This document shows, one piece after another, positions 22,418 through 34,256 of a stretch of DNA of 64,000 nucleotides. Each line of letters starts with the position of its first letter. The first letter of the stretch is position 1. The notes under the pieces are model-generated. The model was not told the DNA's origin, searched no databases, and worked only from the letters and a program-made list of their open reading frames with translations. The stretch spans positions 6,521,501 to 6,585,500 of the forward strand of contig OX637394.1 of NCBI GenBank assembly GCA_951799425.1, written 5' to 3'. The position numbers and the translations under genes were made by a program. The stretch is from Ilex aquifolium (Eukaryota > Streptophyta > Magnoliopsida > Aquifoliales > Aquifoliaceae).

Positions 22418-23456
22418 CTCTTACAATAATCTGGCCTTTGATCTCTTCAGCTGACAACACTGGTCTACCATCTATATCTTTGAGAGTAATCAGAACATCA
22501 AGCACGTCTTCTTTTTCCTTCTTACTACCTTCCATCCATTGCCCAATTCTTTGGTCAATTTCAGGATCATGATATTTTCTTACAGTCCCAAGAGCTTTCT
22601 TCATAATCTTCTCGTGCCCATCTATGTCAAACCCTCTTAAACATGGTAAATAATCAGAGATACAAAAAGAAAAAAGGTACCCAAGAATGGTGAAAAGCCC
22701 GGCGACATGCTCTTCCTCTTCAACCCCTGGTCCTCCATCTTCCATTCCTTTTCCGAAAAACCTCTTTCCAAATATCATTTTCCTTATCACATTACCACAG
22801 TAATGCTGAGTAGCAATTCTCACGTTCACTACTCCGCCTTCCATGGTGGTTTTGCACTGGTTATACACGTAACGAACAAGGTGATCCGCTTCTTCGTCTC
22901 TTTTGCCGTGAAGCCACCGGTGTTTCGCCGGAGAAAGCACCTCAGAAGCGAGGATTCTTCTCATTTTTTTCCATTGTTCGCCGGAGGGGACTAGAGCTGC
23001 CGATAAGTATCCGTTACTAGCAAGATCAGCAGCCATGCAAATAGGTCTAGATGAGAAAATAGCATCTTGTTTCTTCAAGAACTCTCGTCCCAATTCAGGA
23101 CTAGTAACTGTGATAACATGAACGTTTCCTAGACGAATACAAGCTATTTCAGTGTTCATTTCATCCATAAGGTTGTGTATCCATTGAGATACGGGTTTGT
23201 TTGTGAGCATTTCGGGGAGATTTCCAACTATCGGCCATGGTTTTGGGCAAGGAGGAAGTGGTAATTTATTCTTGTTACCAATGTGTTTGGATTTGTTCTT
23301 GACCAAAAGAAAGAACAACAAAGCCATGAGAAGAACAGTAGAGAAGGAAAAGCTCAAAAGAATTAATGGTAATTTAATTGAGACCATGTCTTGAGAGCCC
23401 TGAAATAGGGTTGAGGAGTAGAAGGAAGTGACTAAGGTGTTATTGTTGATCTTCAT
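20027..23456 (-). CDS. Cytochrome P450 CYP79 family, copy 1 (amino acid N-hydroxylase)
   Basis: Two exons, 22425-23456 and 20027-20659 (minus), joined in phase 0 and encoding 554 residues, usual for CYP79. The N-terminal hydrophobic anchor (about residues 26-50) places it on the ER membrane. CYP79 hallmarks are visible: the I-helix threonine motif is replaced by DNPSNAVEW, the PERF motif reads PERH, and the heme loop reads [12 protein letters not shown]. The C-helix WKKMR and K-helix EAFR are also present. CYP79s convert an amino acid to its aldoxime by two N-hydroxylations, the first step to cyanogenic glucosides, glucosinolates or nitriles. Substrate cannot be read from sequence. Odd: the proline-rich hinge reads PPCP where copy 2 has PPGP, which might affect folding. 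The 1765-bp intron carries a foldback element. Confidence 0.93.
20722..22143. mobile_element. 1.4-kb foldback element in the CYP79 intron (MULE-type, 9-bp TSD)
   Basis: Element 20731-22134 begins GGGGAAATTGGAAGGGGTAC and ends with the near reverse complement. It is flanked by AAAATAAAA at 20722-20730 and 22135-22143, a 9-bp duplication as in Mutator-like elements. The two halves pair along most of their length. For example 'ctttaatattctatatttgt' at 21150 and 21200 recurs inverted near 21760 and 21815, and 'gtgtaacaataaaagtgtaa' near 21370 pairs with about 21570. TA microsatellites lie in the arms (21000-21145, 21825-21930). There is no coding capacity. The intron of copy 2 lacks it. Confidence 0.88.
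22380..22416. repeat. (GA)n microsatellite beside CYP79 exon 1 donor
   Basis: About 37 bp of GA dinucleotides sit just inside the intron, 9 bp from the splice donor. The copy 2 intron has a shorter run at 56959-56973. Confidence 0.9.
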
Positions 23457-23548
23457 GATCTTTTGTGCTTTGTGTGATTGCCTGCTGGCTCAGAGAGGAG
23501 TGTTGTAATGGTGCTTGTGTGCTTGCTGGTTCGTAGTATTGGCTATAG

Positions 23549-23558
23549 CCTTTTTATA
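23549..23558 (-). promoter_or_regulatory. TATA box of CYP79 copy 1
   Basis: Minus-strand TATAAAAAGG lies about 93 bp upstream of the start codon, the right distance for a plant TATA box plus a short leader. The matching stretch is deleted in front of copy 2. Confidence 0.65.
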
Positions 23559-23559
23559 C

Positions 23560-25245
23560 TGGTTTGTGCATGAAAAGAACTGCGTGAATCAATTGTGAAA
23601 CATGAGATCCTCAAATCACTTGTGAAACACGGGATCCATCGAAGACGTGACCAAAGGATATGATTGAAATTACCGCACCCCATATACACCATTTTATCGA
23701 CGTTACGTGCCATTGGACCTTTACATACGAAGTAATGATAATGTGATCTACAAGTTTAACATAATTTGCTGATCTAATGATGCGTTAGTTGATATAATCT
23801 AATATTTGATGTAGAAATAGGTTAATTGTCGTGCCTTCAAAACACAATAAAAGACCAAAAACTAATAGTAAAGGCAAAATGAGTCAGACTCGAAATTCAG
23901 CAATACCAATGGTATTTGATCCAAATCGGACCAATGATCAAGACTCATTGTATTGTCACGAATATCCTTCAACTTTGGGCTGAATTCCATAGTTTAAGCT
24001 CTCAAAATTTCATTTTTGTCGATTTAAGAAAGATTTCGTAAATTAATAATAAATCATAGGAAATTTTGAATTCAGTGCCATTAATTTTGTTAGGCTCTAG
24101 ATGACACGTGCTTTTATGTTAATTAGGAAAATCACATATTTCTATTTTTGATAATTTTCATAATGTTAGAGATTTTGCTTTAGTTGTGTGAACTATTAGG
24201 GTTTTGACCATTCATATTTATACTACTCATTTGTACTACAAATTATTCATTCAATAAAATCATATTTTAGAGTTTTATCTATTATCTATGTGGATTCATA
24301 GTTTTCCTTCTGACTCGATACATAAAGAATAGTAATATTCTTTGTGCTCCCTATTCCTCTACGTCAGTTATTGTAGTTATAATTGTCGGATTTGTTCATT
24401 CTAAGTACGTATATTACTTGACACATTACTAGATTAGATATTTAAATCCAAAAAATAATATTCTTAAAAGGAAAATACTAAATAGACTTAAAAATCTTAC
24501 CAAAAATACTAATTTAATGATGATATGCTAGTTGATATGATTCATTTGTAAAATAACATTAATATTATTTGGTCTTATTTTGCTGAATAATTTTGTTGAC
24601 TTAATTCAACCCAATTATTTCAATAGTACTAAGTCTCACCTAATATTTGGATTTACTATCAATTTAATATGTGATTGATTAAGTCAATAAATTAGATTAA
24701 TAAATTAATTTTAAGTAATAATATATTATTTTTTTTAGGTAAATAATAACATTATATTATTAATAAGGGAGCTGACACCATTCAATAGCATTATTGTACT
24801 TGCAGTTATTAAGATTTTTTATAAGAACTATATCACCCGATACAATATTTTGTTAATCAATTAGATCAAATTTATAAATTATATAAAAGTATTATTTATA
24901 ATTATAATTATTAAATTTTTTTAAGAGAATTATATCACTCGACACATTGTTAAATTTAACCTACTGATCATATTTTTAGGCTAATATTATTTATCAAATG
25001 AGATAAGTTTTACATAAAATTGATCGTTCCAACGTCCGACAGCCTCTGGCGGGGTCCATGTATAAACTTGGCAGGGATTGTTGTACACATTGATGGAGGC
25101 GTACTCAGTTGAAAAGAATTCAAACAAAGACTGCCCCATTCTGACTAAATGTTATCCTATCCTTTTCTGATGCCTCACGAATCATACGTCTTCCTAGACC
25201 TATTGAAACTTTCTACCAAACCTTAATCCTAAATCTCAGATATTT
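23560..25245. other. Upstream region of CYP79 copy 1, paralogous to 58080-60620
   Basis: AT-rich, aligns with unit B without coding signal. A segment of about 70 bp at 25015-25085 is missing from unit B, and unit B has about 1.05 kb of extra sequence corresponding to position 25150. Confidence 0.6.
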
Positions 25246-25369
25246 CGGAACATCTAGCGGAGGAAATAAAGTTGTACTTTTTAAGGAAAAATAATGAAGA
25301 TGGTCATCATTATGAAGTGTTGTAACCGACTAATTATGAACAATGTACGATCAGTGGGCTGGCTTAATG

Positions 25370-26095
25370 AGGGGGCGGTGCCACCCTTGGGTTAGGTGGA
25401 CATATTTAATTGTGTTCACACTAATATTGTGTTTTGATGATATTGATTTAAATATACTCTTACTTAAATGATTGTTAATTTTTTGAACAATATTATTGAA
25501 ACTTAATTTTAGGATTTAATACATTGCGATATTAAGTATAATAGTGAGTCTTAATATTTAATAAACTCTACTATCTATCCAATGGTCACAAATTATTGGG
25601 TCTCCATCAATTAAATCTCAAATTAGGTACAACTAATATAATTTTTAACTTTTAGACATGTTTTAGACATGTCCGAATATGTTTTGAACATATTGATGTT
25701 GTTTTATAATTTTTTTAAATTGTAAAGTTATTTTGTTATTATATAAAAATGTATGTCGTTATGTAGTAAACTATAGGATCATAAATGAAAGATTGTTACC
25801 GCGATTTTATATATAAAAGAAATATTATTGATAAAATTAATTTGTAACACTTTCAAATAATAAAAATATAGGGTCAATTGTAAATAATAATAATTAGTCG
25901 CATTCTCGATAAAAAAATTTTAATTATTATTTTTTTGTTTATGAGTATATCGATTTTTAATCTTCTATGTTTAAAAAGTATTAAACATAATTTTAATAAA
26001 TATAAATTTATGAATTTTTACGATCTATTAAAAAAAATTAAAACATACTAGTGTGCCCACCCTAAAAAAATATTCTGGCTCCGCCCCTAAGCTTA
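25370..26095. mobile_element. hAT-type non-autonomous element, copy 1
   Basis: Begins GGGGGCGGTGCCACCC and ends TCTGGCTCCGCCCCT, the same class of ends as DUF4371/hAT-C transposons. About 700 bp of the body is repeated at about 32525-33200. No ORF. An 8-bp target duplication in exact register could not be fixed (a GCTTAAT heptamer occurs near both ends). Confidence 0.6.
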
Positions 26096-27200
26096 ATCAC
26101 TAATAATTTTCACATTCAAAGTAGTACCATGCATGAATTATTGGGGTTTACTTATCTTATTTATTTATTTATTATTAGTCGGTTACATCATGTGACGATA
26201 GTGACATAATATAACCATTCTATTGAATACTTACTCGTAAAAGATAAAAGCGTAATTGATGTTTACTTTCGTATATGTTACCAACACTTGGGTTTCGTCC
26301 TTGTAAATTGATTATTGGTTCTGATGCGTGTATATATGGAAGTAGATTTTATATGGGCAAACTTAAAATCTCTTCCATGGGATCCTAAATAATTTCGAAT
26401 TCCGTCCTACCACACAAGGCTGATAATTTAATGATCGATCTATACCACAATAGTTTTCATATGGTTCAATTCACATGGAATGTCCGAACAAAAAAAAAGG
26501 GGTACTTGCATGTCTATTTTCTTTAATTTCCCATTCATGTTAAACTTTTTTTCGAAGTATGTGGTGGTAGTATAATGGTATAAAAATAAGTTCTATGCCA
26601 AACGTGTAGGACCATCTCCAATGGAGACATATACCTTTACTCAAATTTGAGTAAAAAAATGGGCAAAAAACTTAATTTAATATAGATTTTTTTAATTGAG
26701 AAACTCAAATTTAAAGGAAGAGAAATTCAAATTTAAATGATGATAAACTCAAATTTAAAAGAGAGTAAAATATGATAATTTGATCTTTAAAAAATAGTAA
26801 AATCCCATCATTAAAAATTTAGGTATAGATTTGAGTAAAAAAAAAATCTCCCTTAATTTAATATAGATACGTGGAGAAAGTTTTTAGAAGTTTAAAAGAG
26901 GATAAGGATTGGAAACGCTCTAACATGTAAGAGTTTGAGAGAAAATTTTGAACAGGTTCATGGGTGATAGTATCACGTGGTGTATATACTTAATGAGAAT
27001 TTATCATAAAATTAAGTTATGGGACCCAAAAGTTAACTTTTTTAAAAAAATTCTGACAAAGTGATAAAAGATATTCATTCATTAGGAATGTAAAATATTT
27101 TATTGGTGATGTACATTACTTGACATTAACATTAAAACGTGATGTGTTAATTCCACATAATTTTTCAAAAAAAAAAAAAACTATAAACACACAAAAAATA
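26096..27200. other. AT-rich spacer with a MITE-like element
   Basis: Within it, about 26608-26925 has ends 'accatctccaatgg' and (inverted) 'gagcgtttccaatcc', the CTCCAAT-type ends common in Harbinger-related MITEs, and an interior repeating 'aaactcaaatttaaa'. No gene is visible. Confidence 0.45.
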
Positions 27201-27203
27201 TAC

Positions 27204-27387
27204 ATTGGTTGAATCTGTCTTTTGGTAATCCGAAATCTTAGATTTAATCTCTTCTCACATTCTGTAAAGACTAGGCACTCTTGTTTTTTTGGAGACATGC
27301 TTCAGACTAACTCAAATTACAGTGGCCAGCTGCTAAGCTCGAGCGAATTGTCGACATAAACTTAAACACCTTATAGTTAAAAAAAAA

Positions 27388-27390
<3 letters not shown>
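27204..27390 (+). mobile_element. SINE-like element, copy in spacer
   Basis: Matches the SINE at 15984 from 'ggttgaatctgtcttttggt' through 'gagacatgcttcagactaac' to 'cttaaacacc', followed by an A-rich tail at 27379-27388. The B box is decayed (agatttaatct), so it is older or inactive. Confidence 0.6.
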
Positions 27391-27426
<36 letters not shown>

Positions 27427-27649
27427 AATATATTTTGCAAAATGAACCGTTATTCAGATAGCTATTGTCTGTTGCTTCAAATAGCCTCCCGTACCCCCAG
27501 TCACAGGCCCCCACAGCCGACCATCCATTCTCCACCACACACATTAGCCCACAGAGAGTAGCCATCAAAAACTTAGGGACCAGCCTAGGGTACCGAAATA
27601 GAATAGATTACGGGACCAGACTACGGTACTATATCAAAAAGCTATCACT

Positions 27650-28140
27650 TTGTTAATGGAAGACAAAATTATAATATCAATGGGAAGTTTATAATTATAG
27701 TGGATAAAATTATAATATTAATGAAAAATTTATAACAGTAATAGACAAAATTATCATAATAGTGAAAAAATTTATAATATCAGTGAAAAATTTATAACAT
27801 TAGTGAAAAATTTAGAACAATAATGGACAAAATTATCACAATAATGGGTAAAATTAAAACATTAGTGAAAAATTTATAACAATAGTGGAGAAAATTACAA
27901 TGGACAAAATTACTACAATAGTGGACAAACTTTAATCACTTTTTGAAGTACCAGAACTATATTATGTGGGTTTGTGATCGATCACTAATATTAATTGATC
28001 GATTAGTGAAAAAATTACAACATTAGTGAAAAAATTTATAGTAGTAGTGAACAAATTTATAACATCAATAAAAAATTTACAACCTAACCTGAGTAAAAAA
28101 TTTACGATAACAGTGCGTAAAATTACAAAAGTGGGCAAAC
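27650..28140. repeat. Degenerate minisatellite, about 24-bp unit
   Basis: Some fifteen imperfect copies of a unit like 'aatttataacattagtgaaa' alternating with 'acaatagtggacaaaattat'. It directly precedes the left edge of unit B. Confidence 0.7.
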
Positions 28141-28157
28141 TTGTTCCATGAAGCTTT

Positions 28158-28262
28158 TCAGAGCTGGGAAGGGTATGAATCAAGTTTCTTTTTTTTATTC
28201 CCTCCACATTATGATGAACACGTCACTCTTTTTTTCCCGGGAAAAAATTCTGTTTAAAAAAC
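28158..28262 (+). pseudogene. VAL exon 12 end and start of intron 12, truncated copy
   Basis: Matches 11766-11870, including the exon-intron junction AAG|GGTATGAATC, then diverges. The next shared sequence is at 33553. Only about 15 coding bases survive, so it has no coding value but marks the duplication edge. Confidence 0.85.
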
Positions 28263-28623
28263 TCAAGATAAAAAATATTAGACCCACGTTATTTATCCAA
28301 AAGAATTAAAAAATTAAGCCCATTTAAAATAAAAACATTTGAGCCCATCAGTATCTACCAAAACTTATTAAAAAATTAAATCTTTGATCTATCACAATCC
28401 ATCCAAACCTATTAAAAAAGAGAAATTTGGAGGCCGGTCCCCCTATATGGACTTGTTTGGACTTAAATTCGTCAAGGAAACTTATTTGTTATGAAGTCTG
28501 TTTTTTGTCAATTTTACCATACTATCCATTCCCTTTAAAAGTGAAATAAAACTAAAAATTAAAAACTCCTAAATCTTGGGAGTTTGACTAACATTAAAAT
28601 ATTTTCTCTCTCATATTTATCTA

Positions 28624-31374
28624 CTAGAAATTGCCCGTGCCTGAAGGCACTAAGTAACACAAAAATTATATCAAAATTTTCTTCCATACATCAAATTATG
28701 GTGAACTGCACAACATTCACAGTCTGTCTCACAATCTCTATTCGTTAACTTCCTCTATTCCACCTCAAAAAAGACGCAACGTATCCAATCCAACACAAAC
28801 GAATAGACCCAAATCAACTTCCAAAGAACTTCAACACAATCCAAGCCATGGTAAAATAGATTTTATTGACTTTACCACCCAAGTCTATTGCATTTACCAA
28901 CACAAATCCATATATAAACATTGTTATGATGTAGAATTAAGACATTTTCACAATTTAAAAAGGCATCACAAAAGTCTTAATACTGCTAATGCCCTAGTAA
29001 ACTTGAAAAGTTGACCACCTTTCTTGTCAATTTTAATGAAGATATAAATTGGGGTAAGACAAAAATGGAAATACATTTACTACCATACCCAATAAGATCA
29101 ATTAGAATGCCCATAATTTAAAAGGGTGGTTTCAATTAGAATGACCAAAATTCTGCAGTCTTTTTGGTGAATGCACACAAAGAACTCAGCAACTCACCAT
29201 TACACACATGATTTTAAACATAGAATACTTAATCTTTGGAGAATTTGAAAGGTTATATAGCAAATGGGTCACCTGTGCAAATGATTGATAGAGCAAGAAC
29301 TTCGATGGGACATCACCAGAACATGCAATGTTGGTGGATGATCACGGGCAATACACAGTGCTTGTAGCTGTTGATTGAGCAAGAAGATTCAAAATAGAAG
29401 GATAGAATAGAAAAAAAGAAAATGATTTACAAATAGCAAGGCTACCCAAAAAATTCCTTACCTTCTAAATCCATCTGGGTAGTTGAGCATCCTCTGACAT
29501 GTGTGTTATTTGCACAATTCAGCCATGCAAGCCAAATACCAGTGCTTGTAGCTGTTGATTGAGCAAGAAGATTCAAAATAGAAGGATAGAATAGAAAAAA
29601 AGAAAATGATTTACAAATAGCAAGGCTTCCCAAAAAATTCCTTACCTTCTAAATCCATCTGGGTAGTTGAGCATCCTCTGACATGTGTGTCAGTTGCATA
29701 ATTCAGCCATGCAAGCAAATACCACTGAAAGTTACTAACTCCACACAAAGAACTCAACAACTCACCATTACACACATGATTTTAAACATAGAATACTAAA
29801 TCTTTGGAGAATTTGAAAGCTTATATAGCAAATGGGTCACCTGTGCAAATGATTGATAGAGGAAGAACTTCGATGGGACATCACCAGAACATGCTATGTT
29901 GGTGGATGATCACGGGCATTACACAGTACTTTTAGCTGTTGATTGAGCAAGAAGATTCAAAATAGAAGGATAGAATAGAAAAAAAGAAAATGATTTAAAA
30001 ATAGCAAGGCTACCCAAAAAATTCCTTACCTTCTAAATCCATTTGGGTAGTTGAGTATCCTCTGACTTGTGTGTCCTTTGCATAATTCAGCCATGCAAGC
30101 CAAATAACACTTAAAGTTACTAACTTGTAATTTCAATTTTACCTCGAAATTGAAATTAAATCCAAGTAAATCAACACATAATTCCAATTAAATCAACTCA
30201 ACACCAGAAACTAGAATGGTAGATCAATTATGCAATACATTTTGGGGGTATGTGTTGTGCACTTTCTAATTGGTAGGAACCAATGTTGGCTACTAGATCA
30301 AATTAAAAGCCTATTAACCACTAAAAACATACAGTCAGTGAGCGGATTTATTCGAAACAACCCAAGGTTAATATCATAACAATTAGCTTTAGCATAAAAC
30401 TACCATCAATCTATTGATTAAACATTAATCCAAGCATCATAGTTTTAAGTGGACAACGATGATATGGCGTTGGGTGGTGCTGGTGGCGTGGGCAGGGGTT
30501 TTGGGTTGGGGATGTTGTTGGTGTGGGCTATAAAACACCCAGAAAAGTAAGATCATCAAAATAAAATGTTCATGGTTCTTTGGGTAATTTTGTCGAACAT
30601 GTGGGATATAAAACTTTGGCTACTACTTGTTCAAATTAAAAGGCTATTAACCACTTAAGAAACAAATAAAAAAGGTTGATTAAGAGGTGTGGGGTGTTTG
30701 CTAAATCAGACAAGTGATGGTAGAATTTCAAAGCATAAACCAATACAGGAAAATAAAACAACCAAAAAAGCAAGACCATTAAAATAAAATGTGCATATTT
30801 CTTTGGCTAATTTTGTCGAACACGTGAGATGCAAAATTTTGGCAACTGGTTGAACTTTAGTAGGGGTTTCCGAGATTTTTTTTTTTGGGGGGAGGGGTTC
30901 GGGTGAGTATGGGTGTGTGTTGTGAATAAGAGGAAGAATAGAGAAGAGAAAGAGAAGAAAAGAGAGAGGGGAGAGAATGAGACTAACCGTGGAGAGTGAG
31001 AGGCAGCCGGAGTTGCTGAGAGAGGAGAGAAGTGGGACTGCAGGAAAACTAAACTCAACCAAACGTTATGACTGTATGAAACTATAAAATTGTGGAAGAG
31101 ATAACAGTCTCCCATCCCTGTTTGGAGAGAGAGAGGTGTGAGAGAGAGAAAGGCGTGATAGATTGAGAGAGAGAGAGATGCGCGAGAGATAGGCTTCTTC
31201 ATAGGCGGGAAAAAAAAATTTAGGACTAATCGTAGACCATTTGATCAAAATTTTTTGAGATGATCTGAACCGTCTTTTATGTTGGAATTACGTTGCCCGT
31301 TAGATTTGTCTCAAAACGATCTGGACCTCTCTTTGTCTTTTGGATTCAAACTTCGCTCTACTTTATTATATAGA
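28624..31374 (-). mobile_element. Non-autonomous Helitron
   Basis: On the minus strand the 5' end is A|TCTATATAATAAAGTAGAG (31374) and the 3' end is a short hairpin GTGCCT-TC-AGGCAC followed by GGGCAATTTCTAG|T (28624). The insertion between A and T, the 5' TC, the subterminal hairpin and the 3' CTAG are the Helitron signatures. No Rep/helicase ORF is present in 2.75 kb. The interior contains three partial copies of an about 370-bp unit and a purine-rich tract (30890-31190). Confidence 0.85.
29165..30120. repeat. Internal tandem duplication in the Helitron
   Basis: Copy a is about 29165-29540, copy c about 29740-30110, with a partial copy b (29541-29725) between them. Shared anchors include 'gctgttgattgagcaagaag' (29369, 29550, 29936) and 'ccttctaaatccatctgggt'. 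Copies differ by a few substitutions only. Confidence 0.85.
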
Positions 31375-31384
31375 TATCCATATA

Positions 31385-32520
31385 TAGGTTAAGAGTTTGA
31401 CTAACATTTAAATTTTGCCTCTCTCTTATCTATCTATATCCATATATAGGTTAGGTATATATATATAGTAACATTAAAAATAAAAAATAGTAACATTCAA
31501 ATACAAAAAAAAGTTATCATTTGGACACAAAAAATAATACATTTAAACACAAAAAAATAATAACATTTAAACATAAAAAAAATTGAAACATTCAATATTA
31601 ATATTTTTAAAAAATAACAACAGTAACATGTTAAACAAAAATATTAACATGTTCAACAAAAATAGTAACATGCTTAACAAAAACTGTAACATACTTAACA
31701 ATAATTATTTCTCTCAAATTCAAACGGAAAAAATAGTACCATTCAAACACAAAAAATAGTAATATTCAAAAAAAAAAAAAAAATAGTAACATTGAATATT
31801 AATATTTAGTAAAATAATAGTAGTAACATGCTTAACAAAAACAACAACATGCTTAAAATAATAGTAACATGAACAGTAACATACTCAACAAAAGCAGTAA
31901 CATGAACAGTAACATAATAAAAAAAATAGTAACATGAATTTGAATATATATATATATATATATATATATCGGCTACCACTTTCCTCACCATAGCACTGCC
32001 ACCATCGCACCATCGTCACTTTCAGAGCAACGCCAACCATCACGTTGTCATCACCTTCACAACAACGCTCACCACCACACAAAAGTCCATTCAAGTTCCA
32101 CTCCGATAGCTCCTTTTTACTCCACACCACCGCCACCACTATACTTGCATCATCTCCATAACAACCCAGCATATATATATATATTATGATGGAGATTTTA
32201 TTGACATATTTTAATTGACATTGAATTAAGAGAGAGAGAGAGAGAGAGAGAGTTTTGAATTTGAATTTTAAATTTATGATGGAGATTTTATTGACATATT
32301 TTAATTGACATTGAATTAAGGGATAACAATTTCCAAAATAGGAAATTAATTTAACTTCCTTTCAAGGAAGGGCATTTTTGAGATATAAAAAAAAAGTGGA
32401 CTTAAGTCATTACACATATTTTTAAACATGGACTTAGCCCCTTATAAGTTTCTTTGCCGGACTTATCTCCAAACAAGTACATCTAAGGAGACTCACCTCC
32501 AATTTTTACTTAAAAAAACA
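31385..32520. other. Low-complexity block: minisatellite, TA and GA arrays
   Basis: 31465-31935 is a degenerate array of 'agtaacatgcttaacaaaaa'-like units. 31945-31968 and 32172-32184 are TA runs, and 32228-32251 is a (GA)n run. A 45-bp segment 'gatggagattttattgacat...' occurs on both sides of the GA run (32189 and 32279). A short ORF at 31885-32172 reflects this composition and is not called. Confidence 0.7.
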
Positions 32521-32524
32521 AAAC

Positions 32525-33205
32525 TTTTGGCCCACCATATTTAATTGTGCCCACCCTAATATTGTGTTTTGATGATATTGATTTAAATAAACTCATACCT
32601 AAATGATTGTTAACTTTTTGAACAATGTTATTGAAACCTAATTTTAGGATCTAATACATTGCGATATTAAGTATAATAGTGAGTTTTAATATTTAATAAA
32701 CTGTACTGTCTATCCAATGGTCACAAATCATTGGGTCTCCATCCATTAAATCTCAAATTAGGTACAACTAATATAATTGTTAACTTTTAGACATGCCCGA
32801 ATATGTTTTAAACATATTGATGTTATTTTATAATTTTTTTAAATTATAGGGTTATTTCGTTATCATATAAAAATGTGTGTTGTTATGTAATAAACTACAG
32901 GATTATAAAATGAAGATTGTTATTGCGATTTTATATATAAAAGAAATATTATTGATAAAATTAATTTGTAACACTTTCAAATAATAAAAACATATCAGAG
33001 TCAATTGTAAGTAATAATAATTAGTCGCATTCTCGATAAGAAGTTTTAATTATTATTTTTTTTATGAGTATATCGATTTTTAATTTTCTATGTTTAAAAA
33101 ATATTAAATATAAATTTATGAACTTTTACGGTTTATTAAAAAAAAATTAAAACATGCTAGTGTGCCCACTCTAAAAAAAAATTTATGGCTTCGCCCCTGG
33201 ACGTA
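32525..33205. mobile_element. hAT-type non-autonomous element, copy 2
   Basis: Aligns with 25395-26090 over nearly its whole length and ends ATGGCTTCGCCCCTGG, like the first copy. The GGGGCGG left end is missing or altered. No ORF. Confidence 0.6.
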
Positions 33206-33552
33206 GACAGAAATTTTTGTCGAACCACGTAAAATATTAGTATTCTTTCTTTGTGTTTTGATTTAATTATTTCATTTATTTATTTTCTCGTCATCTACTA
33301 ACCAATTTACTGGAGATTAGAAATGAAACTAAAATTTGACTATTTGGCCATTTGAACGAGTCAAGCCCATATCAAACTGGAGCTACTCAAATCGAGAGTA
33401 ACTTGAAAAATCAGTTGAAATACTTGGACAGTGAGAGTAAATTTTAACTTACTTGTATTCGAAGGTAATTTTCTTCAGAGTGAAGCTTGAAAAAGCACAG
33501 AAATATGGAAATCAATCATATCAGCACTTGCTTGAGTGAAAACATTCACTAG
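33206..33552. other. Short spacer before the VAL fragment
   Basis: AT-rich sequence not found elsewhere in the window. No coding signal is seen. Confidence 0.4.
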
Positions 33553-34256
33553 TGGGGTGGCTGCATTATTGATGCTTAATGCATACGTACAATGTTAAAT
33601 AGGATCAAGGACATCATCTGGTAAAATGGTTGGATTTGCCCAGTTATTTTCTTCCATATTTTCTTGGGAAATGAAGTGTTTGCATCCTGTAGTTGTTCAT
33701 TGACAATTCACAGACATTTAATTTTTCTTTTGTCAAAAACATATTGCACAAGCAAAAATTTGGAAGTAATTCCCTAATTTTATGTTGAAGAAGAATTATT
33801 TCCTTCTTTGTTTCTTGATGTGCTACATAAATGTTCTATCCTAAGTGTGTCTCACATATACTATATCCACACCCAATTTCATCCCATGAACATAGCCCAT
33901 GTGTCGTTTTAAACATATTCTTTGGGCATTTGTTTATGCATGTTTTAGAAAAGTGGTGAGACGATAATTTAAGCATGAGAATCTAATTAACTAGCTTTTT
34001 CATAGATATATGATCCAGTTCCAAGGCGCGTTGATGTCACAATCGCCTCAATTTTCAAAATGCCATAGCTACGTGTCAGACCAGTAGACCAGATATCAAA
34101 GTTGTCTCATTAGCACAAAAGTTGCTCATCTCTCGATTACACTCACCCATCGATTTCTTTGTTCCATGAAGCTTTTCATTTTTCTTGTCCAACTTTCTTC
34201 CCCATGAGATTCAAAAAACTTGGTGGTAGTTCTCTAACTTCTCTGTTTTTCCCCAG

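Larger units (their letters stand above)
11766..25245 (+). repeat. Segmental duplication unit A (VAL 3' end to CYP79 copy 1 and beyond)
   Basis: Collinear with unit B (28158-60620) through VAL exon 12/intron 12, the last VAL exon, the 3' flank, a SINE, CYP79 and the sequence past it. Anchors include 11766/28158, 11978/33553, 12688/34257, 13950/35235, 14465/46730, 15984/48335+55098, 16381/55390, 19440/55470, 20027/55852, 23456/58010, and 25150/60525. Similarity ends near 25245 and 60620. Unit A lacks the MULE, CACTA, copia and Helitron of unit B. Confidence 0.88.

Noticed and set aside
25370..26095. Exact 8-bp target duplication for hAT-type copy 1
   Set aside because: A GCTTAAT heptamer is near both ends but not in register with the termini, so the duplication is not claimed.
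27650..28140. CRISPR-like regular repeat array
   Set aside because: The units are degenerate, AT-rich, directly abutting and in a plant genome. This is a minisatellite.
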